Shown here: one piece after another, positions 17,061-26,087 of the stretch
How positions within the stretch are numbered: the stretch's first letter is position 1
Layout: each line of letters begins with the position of its first letter
Source: Paracoccaceae bacterium
GTDB lineage: Bacteria; Pseudomonadota; Alphaproteobacteria; Rhodobacterales; Rhodobacteraceae
DNA: 64,000 nucleotides
Assembly (NCBI GenBank): GCA_018222585.1
Contig: JAAFAB010000003.1
Span: 62,001 to 126,000 of the forward strand
Direction: 5' to 3'
Program-made: the position numbers and the translations under genes
The notes under the pieces: model-generated
Databases searched by the model: none
The model's input: only the letters and a program-made list of their open reading frames with translations
What the model was told of the DNA's origin: nothing

Positions 17061-17996
17061 ATGCCCAGGAAAGCCAGAAAGACGATCATCACCTGTGCCG
17101 TGACCGGCGCGATCCACACGCCGACCATGTCCGACGCGCTGCCCTACACGCCCGATGACATTGCCAGCCAGGCGATCGCGGCCGCCGAAGCGGGCGCCGC
17201 GGTGCTGCACCTGCACGCGCGCCGGCCGGAAGACGGCGGCGTCTCGATCGACACCGACCACTTCGCCCGGTTCCTGCCCCGCATCAAGCAGGCCACGGAT
17301 GCGGTGGTGAACATCTCGACCGGCGGCAGCCTGACCCATACGGTCGCCGAACGCATCAACCCCGCCCGAACCTTCTCGCCCGAGATGTGTTCGCTGAACA
17401 TGGGGTCGATCAACTTCTCCTTCCATCCGCTCGCGGATCGCTACACGGACTGGAAATACGACTGGGAACGCGACTACGTCGCCGGCTCGGAAGGCAATAT
17501 CTTCCGCAATACCTTCAAGGATATCCGCGAAGCCGCCGAGGCGCTGGCCCCGCACGGCATCAAGTTCGAACACGAGTGCTACGACGTCGGACACCTCTAC
17601 AACCTGAAGTTTGGCCTTGACCGGGGCTGGTTCGAGGGGCCGATCTTCCTGCAGTTCGTGCTGGGCATCCTCGGCGGGATCGGCGCCGACATCGACAACC
17701 TGGTGTTCATGAAGCGCACCGCGGACCGGCTGTTCGGCGACAACTATCGCTGGTCCGTTCTGGGCGCGGGCAACGCCCAGATGCCGCTGGCCGTGGCGGC
17801 GGCCCAGATGGGCGGGCACGTGCGCGTCGGCCTGGAGGATTCGCTGTTCATCCGCCGCGGCGCCCTGGCCGCCAGCAACGCCGAGCAGGTCACCAAGGTG
17901 CGCCGCATCCTCGAGGATCTCGGCCACGAGATCGCGACGCCGGACGAGGCGCGCGAGATCCTGGCGCTGAAGGGCGGCGACAAGGTCGGGTTCTGA
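17061..17996 (+). CDS. BKACE family beta-keto acid cleavage enzyme
   Basis: A 311-residue TIM-barrel protein of the 3-keto-5-aminohexanoate cleavage enzyme family (formerly DUF849). Visible marks are ITCAVTGAIHTPTMS, AVLHLHARRPEDGG (metal-binding HxH), FEHECYDVGHLYNL, and VLGAGNAQMPLAVAAAQMGGHVRVGLEDSL (split), which has the late glycine-rich loop and Glu. These Zn enzymes condense a beta-keto acid with acetyl-CoA to give acetoacetate and a new acyl-CoA. It is downstream of the VOC gene, probably in one transcript, and would turn a ring-cleavage product into CoA thioesters. Confidence 0.9.
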   Translation: MPRKARKTIITCAVTGAIHTPTMSDALPYTPDDIASQAIAAAEAGAAVLHLHARRPEDGGVSIDTDHFARFLPRIKQATDAVVNISTGGSLTHTVAERINPARTFSPEMCSLNMGSINFSFHPLADRYTDWKYDWERDYVAGSEGNIFRNTFKDIREAAEALAPHGIKFEHECYDVGHLYNLKFGLDRGWFEGPIFLQFVLGILGGIGADIDNLVFMKRTADRLFGDNYRWSVLGAGNAQMPLAVAAAQMGGHVRVGLEDSLFIRRGALAASNAEQVTKVRRILEDLGHEIATPDEAREILALKGGDKVGF

Positions 17997-18005
17997 AGAC
18001 CGTTG

Positions 18006-18026
18006 CCGGGCGCCGCTGGCGCCCGG
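18006..18026. terminator. Bidirectional hairpin between BKACE and GntR genes
   Basis: CCGGGCGCC-GCT-GGCGCCCGG, a 9-bp perfect stem, lies between two converging genes and fits a shared terminator, though without a long T tract. Confidence 0.6.
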
Positions 18027-18036
18027 ACTGGCCGTT

Positions 18037-18735
18037 TCATTCCGCGGCGCGTTCCTCGTCCGAGAACAGGATGCGCGAGCGCAGAAGGATCTCGGTCGTA
18101 CGTTGCAGGTGCTCGGCCATGTGGTGCACCGCGGCTTCGGTATCGCGGCGGATGGCGGCATCGGCGATGGCGTCGTGCTCGGCAGCGATGTCGCGGCCCT
18201 TCTCGTCGAAGGGGCCCGACAGCCGGCGGTAGCGTTCGGACTGCCAGAACAGTTGCTGACGCAGCCGCAACCACCAGGTGTTCGTGCAGAGGCCGGTCAG
18301 GATCGTGTGGAACTGGTTGTGCAGCCGATGGAACTGCGCGGCCTCCGGAGTTTCGGGCTGGTAGACCGAGGGGGTCAATGCACGTAGCTGGTGCTGGAGG
18401 GCCAGCAGCTGCCCCTCCCACTCGATGCTGCCGCGAGAGATGGTTTCCGCCAGGCACAGACATTCGATATGTACGCGCACATCGGTCAGGTCCTTGAGAT
18501 CCCTGCGCGAAATCGGGGCCACGGCGAATCCGCGCTGCGGCTCGGCCACCACCAGGCCCTCCGCCGTGAGACGTGACAGCGCCTCGCGCACGGCGCCGGT
18601 ACTTGCACCAAGCTTCTCGCCAAGCTGGTCGATGCGCAGCTTCTCACCCGGAGCGAATCGCGCCTGGATGATCCAGTCCCGCAGGGTGTCGCAAGCCTGA
18701 GCCGTACGGCTCTTGTGTTTCTGAACGGTGTCCAT
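18037..18735 (-). CDS. GntR family regulator, FCD domain
   Basis: A 232-residue regulator. The N-terminal winged helix includes CDTLRDWIIQARFAPGEKLRIDQL and GASTGAVREALSRLTAEGLV (split), and the FCD effector domain follows from about residue 85. FCD regulators bind carboxylic acids via a metal site formed by His residues; H in FHRLHNQFHTIL and in EHDAIADAA-HHMAEHL fits this. It is transcribed away from the FAH gene across an AT-rich gap holding candidate operator site 4, so it probably controls itself and the catabolic and TRAP genes with the same motif. Confidence 0.9.
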   Translation of the reverse strand: MDTVQKHKSRTAQACDTLRDWIIQARFAPGEKLRIDQLGEKLGASTGAVREALSRLTAEGLVVAEPQRGFAVAPISRRDLKDLTDVRVHIECLCLAETISRGSIEWEGQLLALQHQLRALTPSVYQPETPEAAQFHRLHNQFHTILTGLCTNTWWLRLRQQLFWQSERYRRLSGPFDEKGRDIAAEHDAIADAAIRRDTEAAVHHMAEHLQRTTEILLRSRILFSDEERAAE

Positions 18736-18765
18736 CTCGCGCTTTTGCCAGATCTGTATCTGTAA

Positions 18766-18785
18766 ATCAAAAAAATATTTTACAT
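18766..18785. promoter_or_regulatory. AT-rich site, candidate GntR operator (site 4)
   Basis: ATCAAAAAAATATTTTACAT in the divergent gap of the GntR regulator (minus) and FAH hydrolase (plus) resembles the palindrome at 5118. The location fits autoregulation plus control of the hydrolase. Confidence 0.5.
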
Positions 18786-18876
18786 TGCAAAGTGCAGTTT
18801 ATTAGGGGAACATCCCTCGACGCCGGCACGGCTGCGCGCACCCTGCCCGCATGGAAAATGGAAGAGGACGAACATT

Positions 18877-19728
18877 ATGCGCTTCATGAGCTATTCCGCT
18901 GATGGAAAACGGGGCCTCGCGGTCCAGACGGATGACGGCTGGCGCGGGCTTGTCGAAGGCAGCGAAGGCTGGCCCGGCGACCTGGACGACATCATCCGCG
19001 AAGGCGATTTCGCCGCCGCCGCCGAAGCCCTGGCCCGGGGCACCCCGGTGGATCCGACCGCAGTCGACCACGATCTGCCGTTCCGGCGCGCCGAGAAGGT
19101 GCTTTGCGTGGGCCTGAACTACGCCGATCACATCGCGGAATCGAAGATGGACAAGCCCGAGTTCCCGACGGTCTTCGCCCGCTTCAACGGCAACCTCGTC
19201 GCCAATGGCGGCGACCTGGTGCGCCCCCGGGTCTCCGAGCTTTTCGACTATGAGGGCGAGATGGTCGCCGTGATCGGCAAGGCCGGGCGCGCCATTCCGA
19301 TGGACGAGGCACTGGATCACGTTGCCGGCTACACGATCTTCAACGACGGCTCTGTGCGGGACTTCCAGCTGAGCACGCCGCAGTGGACCGTGGGCAAGAA
19401 CTTCGATGGCACCGGCGCCATCAGCTCGGTCTTCGTGACCGCGGACGAGCTGCCCGCTGGGGGCAGCGGCCTGCGCCTGCAAACCCGTCTGAACGGCGAG
19501 GTGCTTCAGGACGCCAACACCGACCAGCTGATCTTCTCGGTGGCCGAACTGGTCTCCAAGCTGAGCATCGGCATGACGCTGAAACCCGGCGACCTGATCG
19601 TCAGCGGCACCCCGTCGGGTGTCGGCTTCGCCCGCGATCCGAAGGTGATGATGAAGCCCGGCGATGTCTGCGAGGTCGAGATCGAGAAAATTGGCGTCCT
19701 GCGCAACCCCGTGGTGGCTGAAGCCTGA
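18877..19728 (+). CDS. Fumarylacetoacetate hydrolase family protein
   Basis: A 283-residue FAH-superfamily enzyme. The catalytic core runs from KVLCVGLNYADHIAES near residue 75 through the metal-binding FDYEGEM block near residue 125, NDGSVRDFQ, and the final GDLIVSGTPSGVGFARDP (about residue 248). Members hydrolyse or decarboxylate acylpyruvates and 2-hydroxy-muconate type products of ring cleavage. With the VOC dioxygenase this gives the expected step after meta-cleavage. It is probably controlled by the divergent GntR gene. A strong terminator follows. Confidence 0.9.
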   Translation: MRFMSYSADGKRGLAVQTDDGWRGLVEGSEGWPGDLDDIIREGDFAAAAEALARGTPVDPTAVDHDLPFRRAEKVLCVGLNYADHIAESKMDKPEFPTVFARFNGNLVANGGDLVRPRVSELFDYEGEMVAVIGKAGRAIPMDEALDHVAGYTIFNDGSVRDFQLSTPQWTVGKNFDGTGAISSVFVTADELPAGGSGLRLQTRLNGEVLQDANTDQLIFSVAELVSKLSIGMTLKPGDLIVSGTPSGVGFARDPKVMMKPGDVCEVEIEKIGVLRNPVVAEA

Positions 19729-19774
19729 GCCGGCCGGGCGCCGTGCGCGGCGCCCTCCTCCCTGTCGAAACTGA

Positions 19775-19806
19775 AAAGCGCCGCGACCAGCAGGTCGCGG
19801 CGCTTT
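19775..19806. terminator. Bidirectional rho-independent terminator
   Basis: AAAGCGCCGCGACC-AGCA-GGTCGCGGCGCTTT is a 14-bp perfect stem with A and T ends on both sides, placed between the converging FAH and amidohydrolase genes. Confidence 0.9.
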
Positions 19807-19824
19807 CGCGTTCCCGTCCCGATA

Positions 19825-20850
19825 TCAGACCGAGATCTTGTAGAGCTCGGCGGCATTCTTCCAGACGATGCGCTGGCGGTCTTCATCGGAGAGGAAACTC
19901 AGTTCCTCGATGTGATGGAAGTAGTCCTCGGGGATGGCCGGCCAGTCAGAACCGTACATCACCTGCGAGACCCCGGCACGCTTGATCAGGACCTCAAGCG
20001 CGTAGCGGTCGAAGGTGTTGGTATCGTAGAAGAACCGCCCGAAGTACTCGCTCGGCCGCTGGCGGAACGCCTCTGCCGCGCCGCCGCGGTTGGTGTCATA
20101 GCAGTAGTCCACCCGGCCCGGGTAGTAGGGCAGGTAGCCGCCGCCATGGCAGATGCCCGGTTTCAGCTTGGGGAAGTCGTCCAGGATGCCCTCGTAGATC
20201 AGCGAGGCCATGGCCAGAGTCTCTTCCAGCGGGTTGCCGATGGCGTTGAAGCGGAAATGCTTGCGCAGGCGATCGAAGTCCACGGCGTTCAGCGGATGCA
20301 CGAAGACCGGCACGTCCAGCTCTTCGGCCTTGGCCCAGAAGGCGCGGAACTGCTCTTCGCCGATGTCCTTGGCCCGGACGTGAGAGTTGATCCAGGCGCC
20401 GCGGAAGCCCAACTCCTTGACGCAACGCTCCAGCTCGGCCGCCGCCAGTTCGGGGGCCTGCATCGGCACCACGCCCAGCGGGATCAGCCGGTCGGGCGCA
20501 TAGCTGCAGAACTCGGCGATCCCCTTGTTGGCCAGCCGGGCCGCGTGCAGGCCGTTCTCCGGCTCCATCCAGTAGCAGGTGTTGGGAAAGTTGACGCTGA
20601 TCACCTGGATGTCCACGCGGCGCTCGTCCAGCTGGCGGATACGCTCCGCGGGATCGGTGCTGACCTTCTTGCGCTGCTTTTCCAACTCGACCATGTTGGC
20701 GCTGGCGCTGCTGCGGGAGTTGTCGACATACCAGTCGTCCGTGCCCGGTCCGGTGGCCGTGATCGGGTAGTCCTTCATGTAGTCCAGCACTTCCGGCACG
20801 CGGATGTGGGAATGGACGTCGATGACGACGGGATACTTGCTTGTGCTCAC
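19825..20850 (-). CDS. Amidohydrolase-2 family protein (ACMSD-like)
   Basis: A 341-residue TIM-barrel enzyme with the intact metal motif DVHSHIRVPEV (HxH at residues about 12-14). Further marks are VFVHPLNAVD (His near 184), PGICHGGGYLPYYPGRVDY (His near 235) and YGSDWPAIPEDY (Asp near 301). This pattern matches the aminocarboxymuconate semialdehyde decarboxylase / C-C hydrolase family, which needs Zn or Mn. It is transcribed divergently from a LysR gene with a T-N11-A dyad between them, so that regulator probably controls it. Exact substrate unknown. Confidence 0.85.
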   Translation of the reverse strand: MSTSKYPVVIDVHSHIRVPEVLDYMKDYPITATGPGTDDWYVDNSRSSASANMVELEKQRKKVSTDPAERIRQLDERRVDIQVISVNFPNTCYWMEPENGLHAARLANKGIAEFCSYAPDRLIPLGVVPMQAPELAAAELERCVKELGFRGAWINSHVRAKDIGEEQFRAFWAKAEELDVPVFVHPLNAVDFDRLRKHFRFNAIGNPLEETLAMASLIYEGILDDFPKLKPGICHGGGYLPYYPGRVDYCYDTNRGGAAEAFRQRPSEYFGRFFYDTNTFDRYALEVLIKRAGVSQVMYGSDWPAIPEDYFHHIEELSFLSDEDRQRIVWKNAAELYKISV

Positions 20851-20961
20851 CTGAAACCTCCCTGGTGGCGCTGGTGTCCGACGCTACACGGGCAACGTGC
20901 CGGGAATCGCCCCATCCACCGTCCGGAGATTCCGGGTATCGGACAGGGCCAATACGATCAC

Positions 20962-20978
20962 CATATGTTATCAATATG
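20962..20978. promoter_or_regulatory. LysR-type T-N11-A dyad
   Basis: CATAT-GTTATCA-ATATG is an inverted repeat containing T64 and A76 of a T-N11-A box. It lies in the divergent gap between the amidohydrolase (start 20850) and the LysR gene (start 21074), the usual position for such an operator. Confidence 0.5.
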
Positions 20979-21073
20979 CCCACTCTGGTCCTATTCTACC
21001 GGGCGATACTGTGTAAGATCGCAACTCCGGGGTACCGATACCCGCAGCATATCTCCCAGGGGGTTCGATCGAC

Positions 21074-21982
21074 GTGAAACTGAACCAACTCCGCGACGTG
21101 GTTGCCATCGCCGAACGCGGCAGCCTGCGCGCTGCCTCCCGGCAGATCGGCGTGGCCCAGCCTGCCCTGACCCGCTCCATCCGTGAGCTGGAGCGCGAAC
21201 TGGGCGCCGCGCTGTTCGAACGACGCACCAAGGGCATGGTCCTGACCCCCGTCGGCCAGGTCTTCCTGCGCCGCGCCCGCGCCGCCCTGGGCGAGATCCG
21301 GCGGGCCGAAGAGGAGGTCGACCAGATCAAGGGCGGCACCAGCGGCTCGGTCGTGGCGGCGCTGTCCATCGTGCCCCACCTCGCCATGCTGCCGCGGGTG
21401 CTGCGCCGCTTCCGGCGCCGCTATCCGAACGTCACCCTGCAGATCATCGAAGGGGTCTATCCCAACGTCGAATCGCAGCTGCGCGACGGCAGCATCGACT
21501 TCTACGTCGGCCCCAGTTCGCAGGATGCGCTGCCGCCGGACCTGCTGGAAGAACCGATGTCCGAAAACCCCAGGCTGGTGATGTGCCGGCGTGACCACCC
21601 CCTCGCCGAGGCCACCTCGCTGGCCGATCTGACCGGCGCCGAATGGGCCACGACCTCGATCACCCAGAACGCCGAGGACGAGCTGCACGATCTCTTCTCC
21701 GGCCTCGGCCTGCCCTCGCCGCGCCTGAGCGTACGCACCCGGTCGGCGATGTCGCTGCTGATCGCCGTCGCCTATTCCGACGTGCTGGCCATGGTGCCGC
21801 ACCAGTGGACCAGCTTCGAGCTGTTCCGCAGCGGGGTGCGGCAGATCCACGTGAAGGAGCCTCTGACCGCCGCCCGGATCGTCGCGGTGCGGCGCGCCGG
21901 GATGCCCCTGACCCCGGCGGCCGAACATGTGCTTGACCTGATGCGACGGCAGGTGGCCGAAGCCTATACCGTCGACCTCTGA
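21074..21982 (+). CDS. LysR family transcriptional regulator
   Basis: A 302-residue LysR protein. The N-terminal helix-turn-helix is clear (LNQLRDVVAIAERGSLRAASRQIGVAQPALTRSIRELE, split, residues about 3-42), and the substrate-binding domain starts near residue 90. The start is GTG at 21074, preceded by AGGGGG about 10 bases upstream. It is divergent from the amidohydrolase and upstream of converging TRAP genes, so it may control aromatic-acid catabolism. The effector is not known. Confidence 0.92.
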   Translation: MKLNQLRDVVAIAERGSLRAASRQIGVAQPALTRSIRELERELGAALFERRTKGMVLTPVGQVFLRRARAALGEIRRAEEEVDQIKGGTSGSVVAALSIVPHLAMLPRVLRRFRRRYPNVTLQIIEGVYPNVESQLRDGSIDFYVGPSSQDALPPDLLEEPMSENPRLVMCRRDHPLAEATSLADLTGAEWATTSITQNAEDELHDLFSGLGLPSPRLSVRTRSAMSLLIAVAYSDVLAMVPHQWTSFELFRSGVRQIHVKEPLTAARIVAVRRAGMPLTPAAEHVLDLMRRQVAEAYTVDL

Positions 21983-21991
21983 GCGCGCGTC

Positions 21992-23905
21992 TCAGCCGGC
22001 GGCGACACTGCGCCGCCGACGCTGGCCGACACGCGACATGGCCAGGGCGACGCCCCCCAGGGCAAGCCCGGCCAGCGCCGTGTAGAGGCCCGGCCCGATC
22101 AGCAGCAGCCCCGCGAGGATCGCGCAGAGCCGGCCGACCGGCCCGAGCGGGCCCAGGGCCCAGCCCCGCACCCCCGCCGCCACCAGCAGTGCACCGGTCA
22201 GCGCGGTGGCGACCGAAAGGGCGATCCGTTCCGGGCTTCCGATCATCAGCAGACCCGGGTTCAGCACGAAGGCGAAGGGCACGATGAAGACCGCGATCCC
22301 CAGACGCACCGCCTCGGCCCCGGTCTCCCAGAGCTTCGCGCCGCTGATCGAGGTCGCGACGAAGACCGCGACGCAGAGCGGCGGCGTGAAGAACGAGGCG
22401 AGGCCCCAGTAGACCACGAACAGGTGCGCCCCGATGGCCGGCACCCCCAGCTTGATCAGCGCCGGCGCCATCAGCGTCGCCAGGGTGACGTAGACCGGGA
22501 TCGAATCAAGCCCCATGCCCAGCACGAAACAGGCGATCGCGACCATCACCATGGTCAGGATCAGGTTGCCGTTCGCCACGTCCAGAATGAAGCCCGACAG
22601 CTTGATGCCCACGCCCGACAGTTCCAGCGCCCCGATCATGATGCCGACGAATGCCGTGATCGCGACGATGGTCACCCAGGACCTGACGGCGACGGCCGAG
22701 GCCTCGAACAGGCGACGGGGGGTCAGCCAGTGCGCACGCTGCGACAGGAAGCTGGCCCCGATGATGAAGGGCAGCGAGATCACCCCGGACAGCCCCGGCG
22801 GGAAGCCGCGGACCAGCAGGAAGTAGATCAGCACGCTGAAGGGGATCAGGTGGAACCAGCCCTCGCGCAGGACCTCCGACATTCGGGGGATCTCGGAACG
22901 GTCCAGTGGCACCAGGTCCTCCTTCTGCGCCTGCAGGTGGACCGAGACGAAGAGCACGAGGAAATAGAGCAGCGCCGGCACCGCCGCGGCGATGACGACC
23001 TCGCCGTAGGAAATGCCCAGCCAGTCCGCCATCACGAAGGCGATCGCCCCCATGACCGGGGGCAGGATCTGGCCGCCGGTCGAGGCGACGGCCTCGACCG
23101 CGCCGGCGAAGCGCGCCGGGTGCCCCACCCGCTTCATCATCGGAATGGTGATCGCGCCGGTGGTGGCCGTATTGGCCGAGGGCGAGCCCGACACGGATCC
23201 GAAGAAGGCGCTGGCCATGACCGCCGCCTTGGCAGGGCCGCCCCGGGCCCGCCCGGTGGCCGCCAGCGCAAGGCGCAGGAACCAGTCGCCGGCACCGCCG
23301 GCCTCCATCAGGGCGCCGAACAGCAGGAAGATCATCAGGATGTTCGAGGCCACGCTCAGCGGCAGGCCAAAGACTCCGGCCTCGCCGACGTAGGCGCTGT
23401 AGGCCAGGCGATCGAGGTCGTAGCCCTGGCCGAAGAGGATGCCCGGCATGTGGTTCTGGAACAGCACCATGAGCACCAGCAGCGAGACGATGATGACCAG
23501 GGTCCAGCCGGTCCGGCGCCGCACCGCCTCCATCAGCGGGATGCACAGAAGCAGGGCCAGCACGACGCCGAAGCTGTCGAGGAAACCGAACATCGAGTAG
23601 TCGAGGATCCGGTCCTGGTGCAGCACCACGAACCCGAGGCTGAACATGGCGCCGGCCCAGAGTGCCAGGTCGAGGCCGCGGCGGGTGAAGAACCGCCATC
23701 CCGGCTCATCCGCGCCGCGCGCCGGGGCGAGCAGCAGGTAGATCGCGGTCAGCCCGACGCCGAGGCAGATTGCCCGGTGGACCTGCTGCGGCAGGAAGTA
23801 GCCCGCCATCGCGGCAAGCTGGCCGACCACGATCACCTGGTAGATCACGAATGCCGTGGCCAGCGCCATCAGCGCGCGCGAGGGTTGCGTGGCTCTCAGT
23901 TCCAT
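21992..23905 (-). CDS. TRAP transporter fused permease (TAXI class), second
   Basis: A 637-residue inner-membrane protein with a DctQ-like N-terminal part and DctM-like C-terminal part. Characteristic blocks are ASAFFGSVSGSPSANTATTGAITIPMMKRVG and ASTGGQILPPVMGAIAFVMAD (split), and GMGLDSIPVYVTLATL. The TAXI receptor gene lies immediately upstream (start 24945), so the pair is a complete TAXI-TRAP system. It converges with the LysR gene, with only 9 bases between the stops. The ligand is unknown. Confidence 0.92.
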   Translation of the reverse strand: MELRATQPSRALMALATAFVIYQVIVVGQLAAMAGYFLPQQVHRAICLGVGLTAIYLLLAPARGADEPGWRFFTRRGLDLALWAGAMFSLGFVVLHQDRILDYSMFGFLDSFGVVLALLLCIPLMEAVRRRTGWTLVIIVSLLVLMVLFQNHMPGILFGQGYDLDRLAYSAYVGEAGVFGLPLSVASNILMIFLLFGALMEAGGAGDWFLRLALAATGRARGGPAKAAVMASAFFGSVSGSPSANTATTGAITIPMMKRVGHPARFAGAVEAVASTGGQILPPVMGAIAFVMADWLGISYGEVVIAAAVPALLYFLVLFVSVHLQAQKEDLVPLDRSEIPRMSEVLREGWFHLIPFSVLIYFLLVRGFPPGLSGVISLPFIIGASFLSQRAHWLTPRRLFEASAVAVRSWVTIVAITAFVGIMIGALELSGVGIKLSGFILDVANGNLILTMVMVAIACFVLGMGLDSIPVYVTLATLMAPALIKLGVPAIGAHLFVVYWGLASFFTPPLCVAVFVATSISGAKLWETGAEAVRLGIAVFIVPFAFVLNPGLLMIGSPERIALSVATALTGALLVAAGVRGWALGPLGPVGRLCAILAGLLLIGPGLYTALAGLALGGVALAMSRVGQRRRRSVAAG

Positions 23906-23982
23906 GCACCGGGTCCTTCAATCTTGATGGGAATGGGCCGCCCGCCGGAAGCGGACGGCCTGGTGTCGGGACAGGCCCGTGG

Positions 23983-24945
23983 TCAGCTGCCGCCATGCTC
24001 TTCGAGGTAGCGGGCCGCGCCCGGGTGCAGCGGGATCTTCGGATCCGAGGGCAGACGCCATTCCGCCGCGGTCGCGTGGAAGGTCTTGAACTCGTCGAAG
24101 TTGTCGAAGATCGCCGAGACGATCCCGTAGGCCGTGTCCGCATCCATCTCGGCCGAGGCGACCAGGTAGACGGGGACGTCGAAGACCGGAACCTCGTTGG
24201 CCTGGCCCTCGTAGGTGCCGGCGGGCAGCATCGCCACGCCGAGCGCCGGGTGCATCTCGGCCAGCATCGCCTCCGCGACATCGGGCGCGATATCGAGGAA
24301 CTCGATCTTGCCGTCGGCTGCCAACTGCTTGAGGTAGGAGGCCCCGGCGCCGCCGGGCACGACGGCCGCATCGACGGTCCCGATGTTCAGCGCATCCACG
24401 GCCTCATTGGTGTTGGTCGTGGCGACGATGTTCACCGAGGCCGGGTCGACACCATGGGCCGTCAGCAAGGCATGGGTGATCTGCTCGACCTCGGGCAGGG
24501 CGGGGCGGATGCCCACGATGGTCCGGCCCTCAAGGTCCGCCGCGCTCTCGATCCCGGCGCCGGCGCGGACCACGACCTGCCGATAGCTTGACTGGCCGAG
24601 GGCCAGCAGGCCGATATCGGTCGCACCACGCTCGGCGAAGCGGCCCTCGCCATTGGCGAGATCGGAGGCCGCGATGGCATTGGTCAGGGCGGCGTCGATC
24701 TTGCCGGCCTGCAGCGAGAACATGCTGGCCACCGAGCCGCCGACGGGTTCGACCGTCGAGGAGATGCCCTCGTGCTGCTGCAGCAGCTGGCTGATGCCGA
24801 CGGCGATCACGTACCCGACACCGCCGACCTGCGAGGCGCCGATCCGTGCCGTTTCCTGCGCCTGGGCGGCCGAGCCGAACATGGTGATACCGGCCAAGGC
24901 ACAGGCCATGGCATGTTTGACAAGGGCCCTTCGATTCAAGGACAT
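23983..24945 (-). CDS. TAXI family TRAP transporter solute receptor
   Basis: A 320-residue exported receptor with an RR-containing signal (LNRRALVKHAMACALAG) cleaved near AAQAQ. TAXI marks are RIGASQVGGVGYVIAVGISQLLQ, VEPVGGSVASMFSLQAGKIDAALTNA (split) and VPGGAGASYLKQLAADGKIEFLDI. The gene is 77 bases upstream of the fused permease and is the first gene of this two-gene operon. Compared with the TAXI protein at 14903 it is a diverged paralogue. Confidence 0.92.
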   Translation of the reverse strand: MSLNRRALVKHAMACALAGITMFGSAAQAQETARIGASQVGGVGYVIAVGISQLLQQHEGISSTVEPVGGSVASMFSLQAGKIDAALTNAIAASDLANGEGRFAERGATDIGLLALGQSSYRQVVVRAGAGIESAADLEGRTIVGIRPALPEVEQITHALLTAHGVDPASVNIVATTNTNEAVDALNIGTVDAAVVPGGAGASYLKQLAADGKIEFLDIAPDVAEAMLAEMHPALGVAMLPAGTYEGQANEVPVFDVPVYLVASAEMDADTAYGIVSAIFDNFDEFKTFHATAAEWRLPSDPKIPLHPGAARYLEEHGGS

Positions 24946-25136
24946 GAGTGGTCTCCTCCCTTTTTCATCCTGTTCCGTCCGCGCGACCGCCCTTCTCCCT
25001 TAGGGCTGCCATCAGGCTTCGGCCTGCGCAGACTGCGTGACCCCGGACGCTAGCCCGGGCCCCACCGCCAGGTCAGAGATCAAATTGCCCCGAGTGATAT
25101 CTTGCTGTTATCGGGTGAATGACCGGCCCCATGGCA

Positions 25137-26087
25137 TCAGCCTTTCAGGTCCAGATCGCCCGGACGCAGCTTCACCCGCTGCGCGTCGAAGAGGTTCCGC
25201 AACCAGACATGTGCGGGGTCCGCCATGTTGCGCTCGTGCCACCAGAGGTAGACGTAGTTGCGTTCCATGTCGAAAGGCAGCGGGAAGTAGGCCAGGCCGC
25301 CGCCCGCCGTCATCTGTTCGATCACCCCTTCCGGCACGGTGGCGACGAGGTCGGTCTGCCGCAGAATGTAGGGCACCGCGGCCAGCGTCTTCATCGTCAC
25401 CACCTGCTGACGGGCACTGACGCCGTTCTTCTCGAAAACCCGCAGCAGCGGGTTGGCCGAAGCGCCTCGCGGATTGACCAGGATGTGCCGGGCGCGAAAG
25501 TAATCCTCCAGCCGCACGACCGCCCCCTCGGGGCGCTGCGTGATGGCGGGATGCCCTTCGCGCAGCAGCACCACCGGGGAGCTGACATCCATCAGCTGCG
25601 AGCGCAGCTCCTCCTTCAGACGCAGCCGGCCAATCGCCAGATCGGCCGCCCCGGTGTCCAGCAGCCCCTCGATGCGATCGGCGTCAGCCTCGGCGATGTC
25701 GAGACGGATGCGTGGCGCCCGCTCCTCCATCGTGCGCAGGATGCCCGGCAGGAACTTGGCCGCGCCGACATCGGTCATGACGATGCGGAACATCCGTTCG
25801 CTGCTGGCCGGGTCGAAGCTGGCGCTCTGCACGATCCCCGAGCGGATGGCGTCCATCCCCGAGGAGATGGCATGGAACAGCCGTTCTCCCGCCGGCGTCG
25901 GCTCCAGTCCCAGCCGGGTGCGGATAAAAAGCTTCTCTGACAGTTGGTCCCGCAGGCGCTTCAGCGCGTTCGAAACCGCAGGCTGCGACAGGCCCAGCAC
26001 ATGCGCCGCCTCGGTCACACTGCGTTCGCGGTAGACCGCCTCGAAGACCCGCAGCAGGTTGAGGTCGAAGGTATTGATGTTCACCAC
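25137..26087 (-). CDS. LysR family transcriptional regulator (NodD/SyrM-like subgroup)
   Basis: A 316-residue LysR protein beginning NINTFDLNLLRVFEAVYRERSVTEAAHVLGLSQPAVSNALKRLR (split), a classic helix-turn-helix of the subgroup with RTRLGLEPTPAGERL following. The likely start is GTG (26087, or the next GTG at 26084). It is divergent from the CoxG/CoxSML operon and has an ATTCA-ACATG-TGAAT dyad in the gap, so it probably controls that operon. It could also affect the TAXI-TRAP genes downstream. Confidence 0.9.
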   Translation of the reverse strand: MVNINTFDLNLLRVFEAVYRERSVTEAAHVLGLSQPAVSNALKRLRDQLSEKLFIRTRLGLEPTPAGERLFHAISSGMDAIRSGIVQSASFDPASSERMFRIVMTDVGAAKFLPGILRTMEERAPRIRLDIAEADADRIEGLLDTGAADLAIGRLRLKEELRSQLMDVSSPVVLLREGHPAITQRPEGAVVRLEDYFRARHILVNPRGASANPLLRVFEKNGVSARQQVVTMKTLAAVPYILRQTDLVATVPEGVIEQMTAGGGLAYFPLPFDMERNYVYLWWHERNMADPAHVWLRNLFDAQRVKLRPGDLDLKG

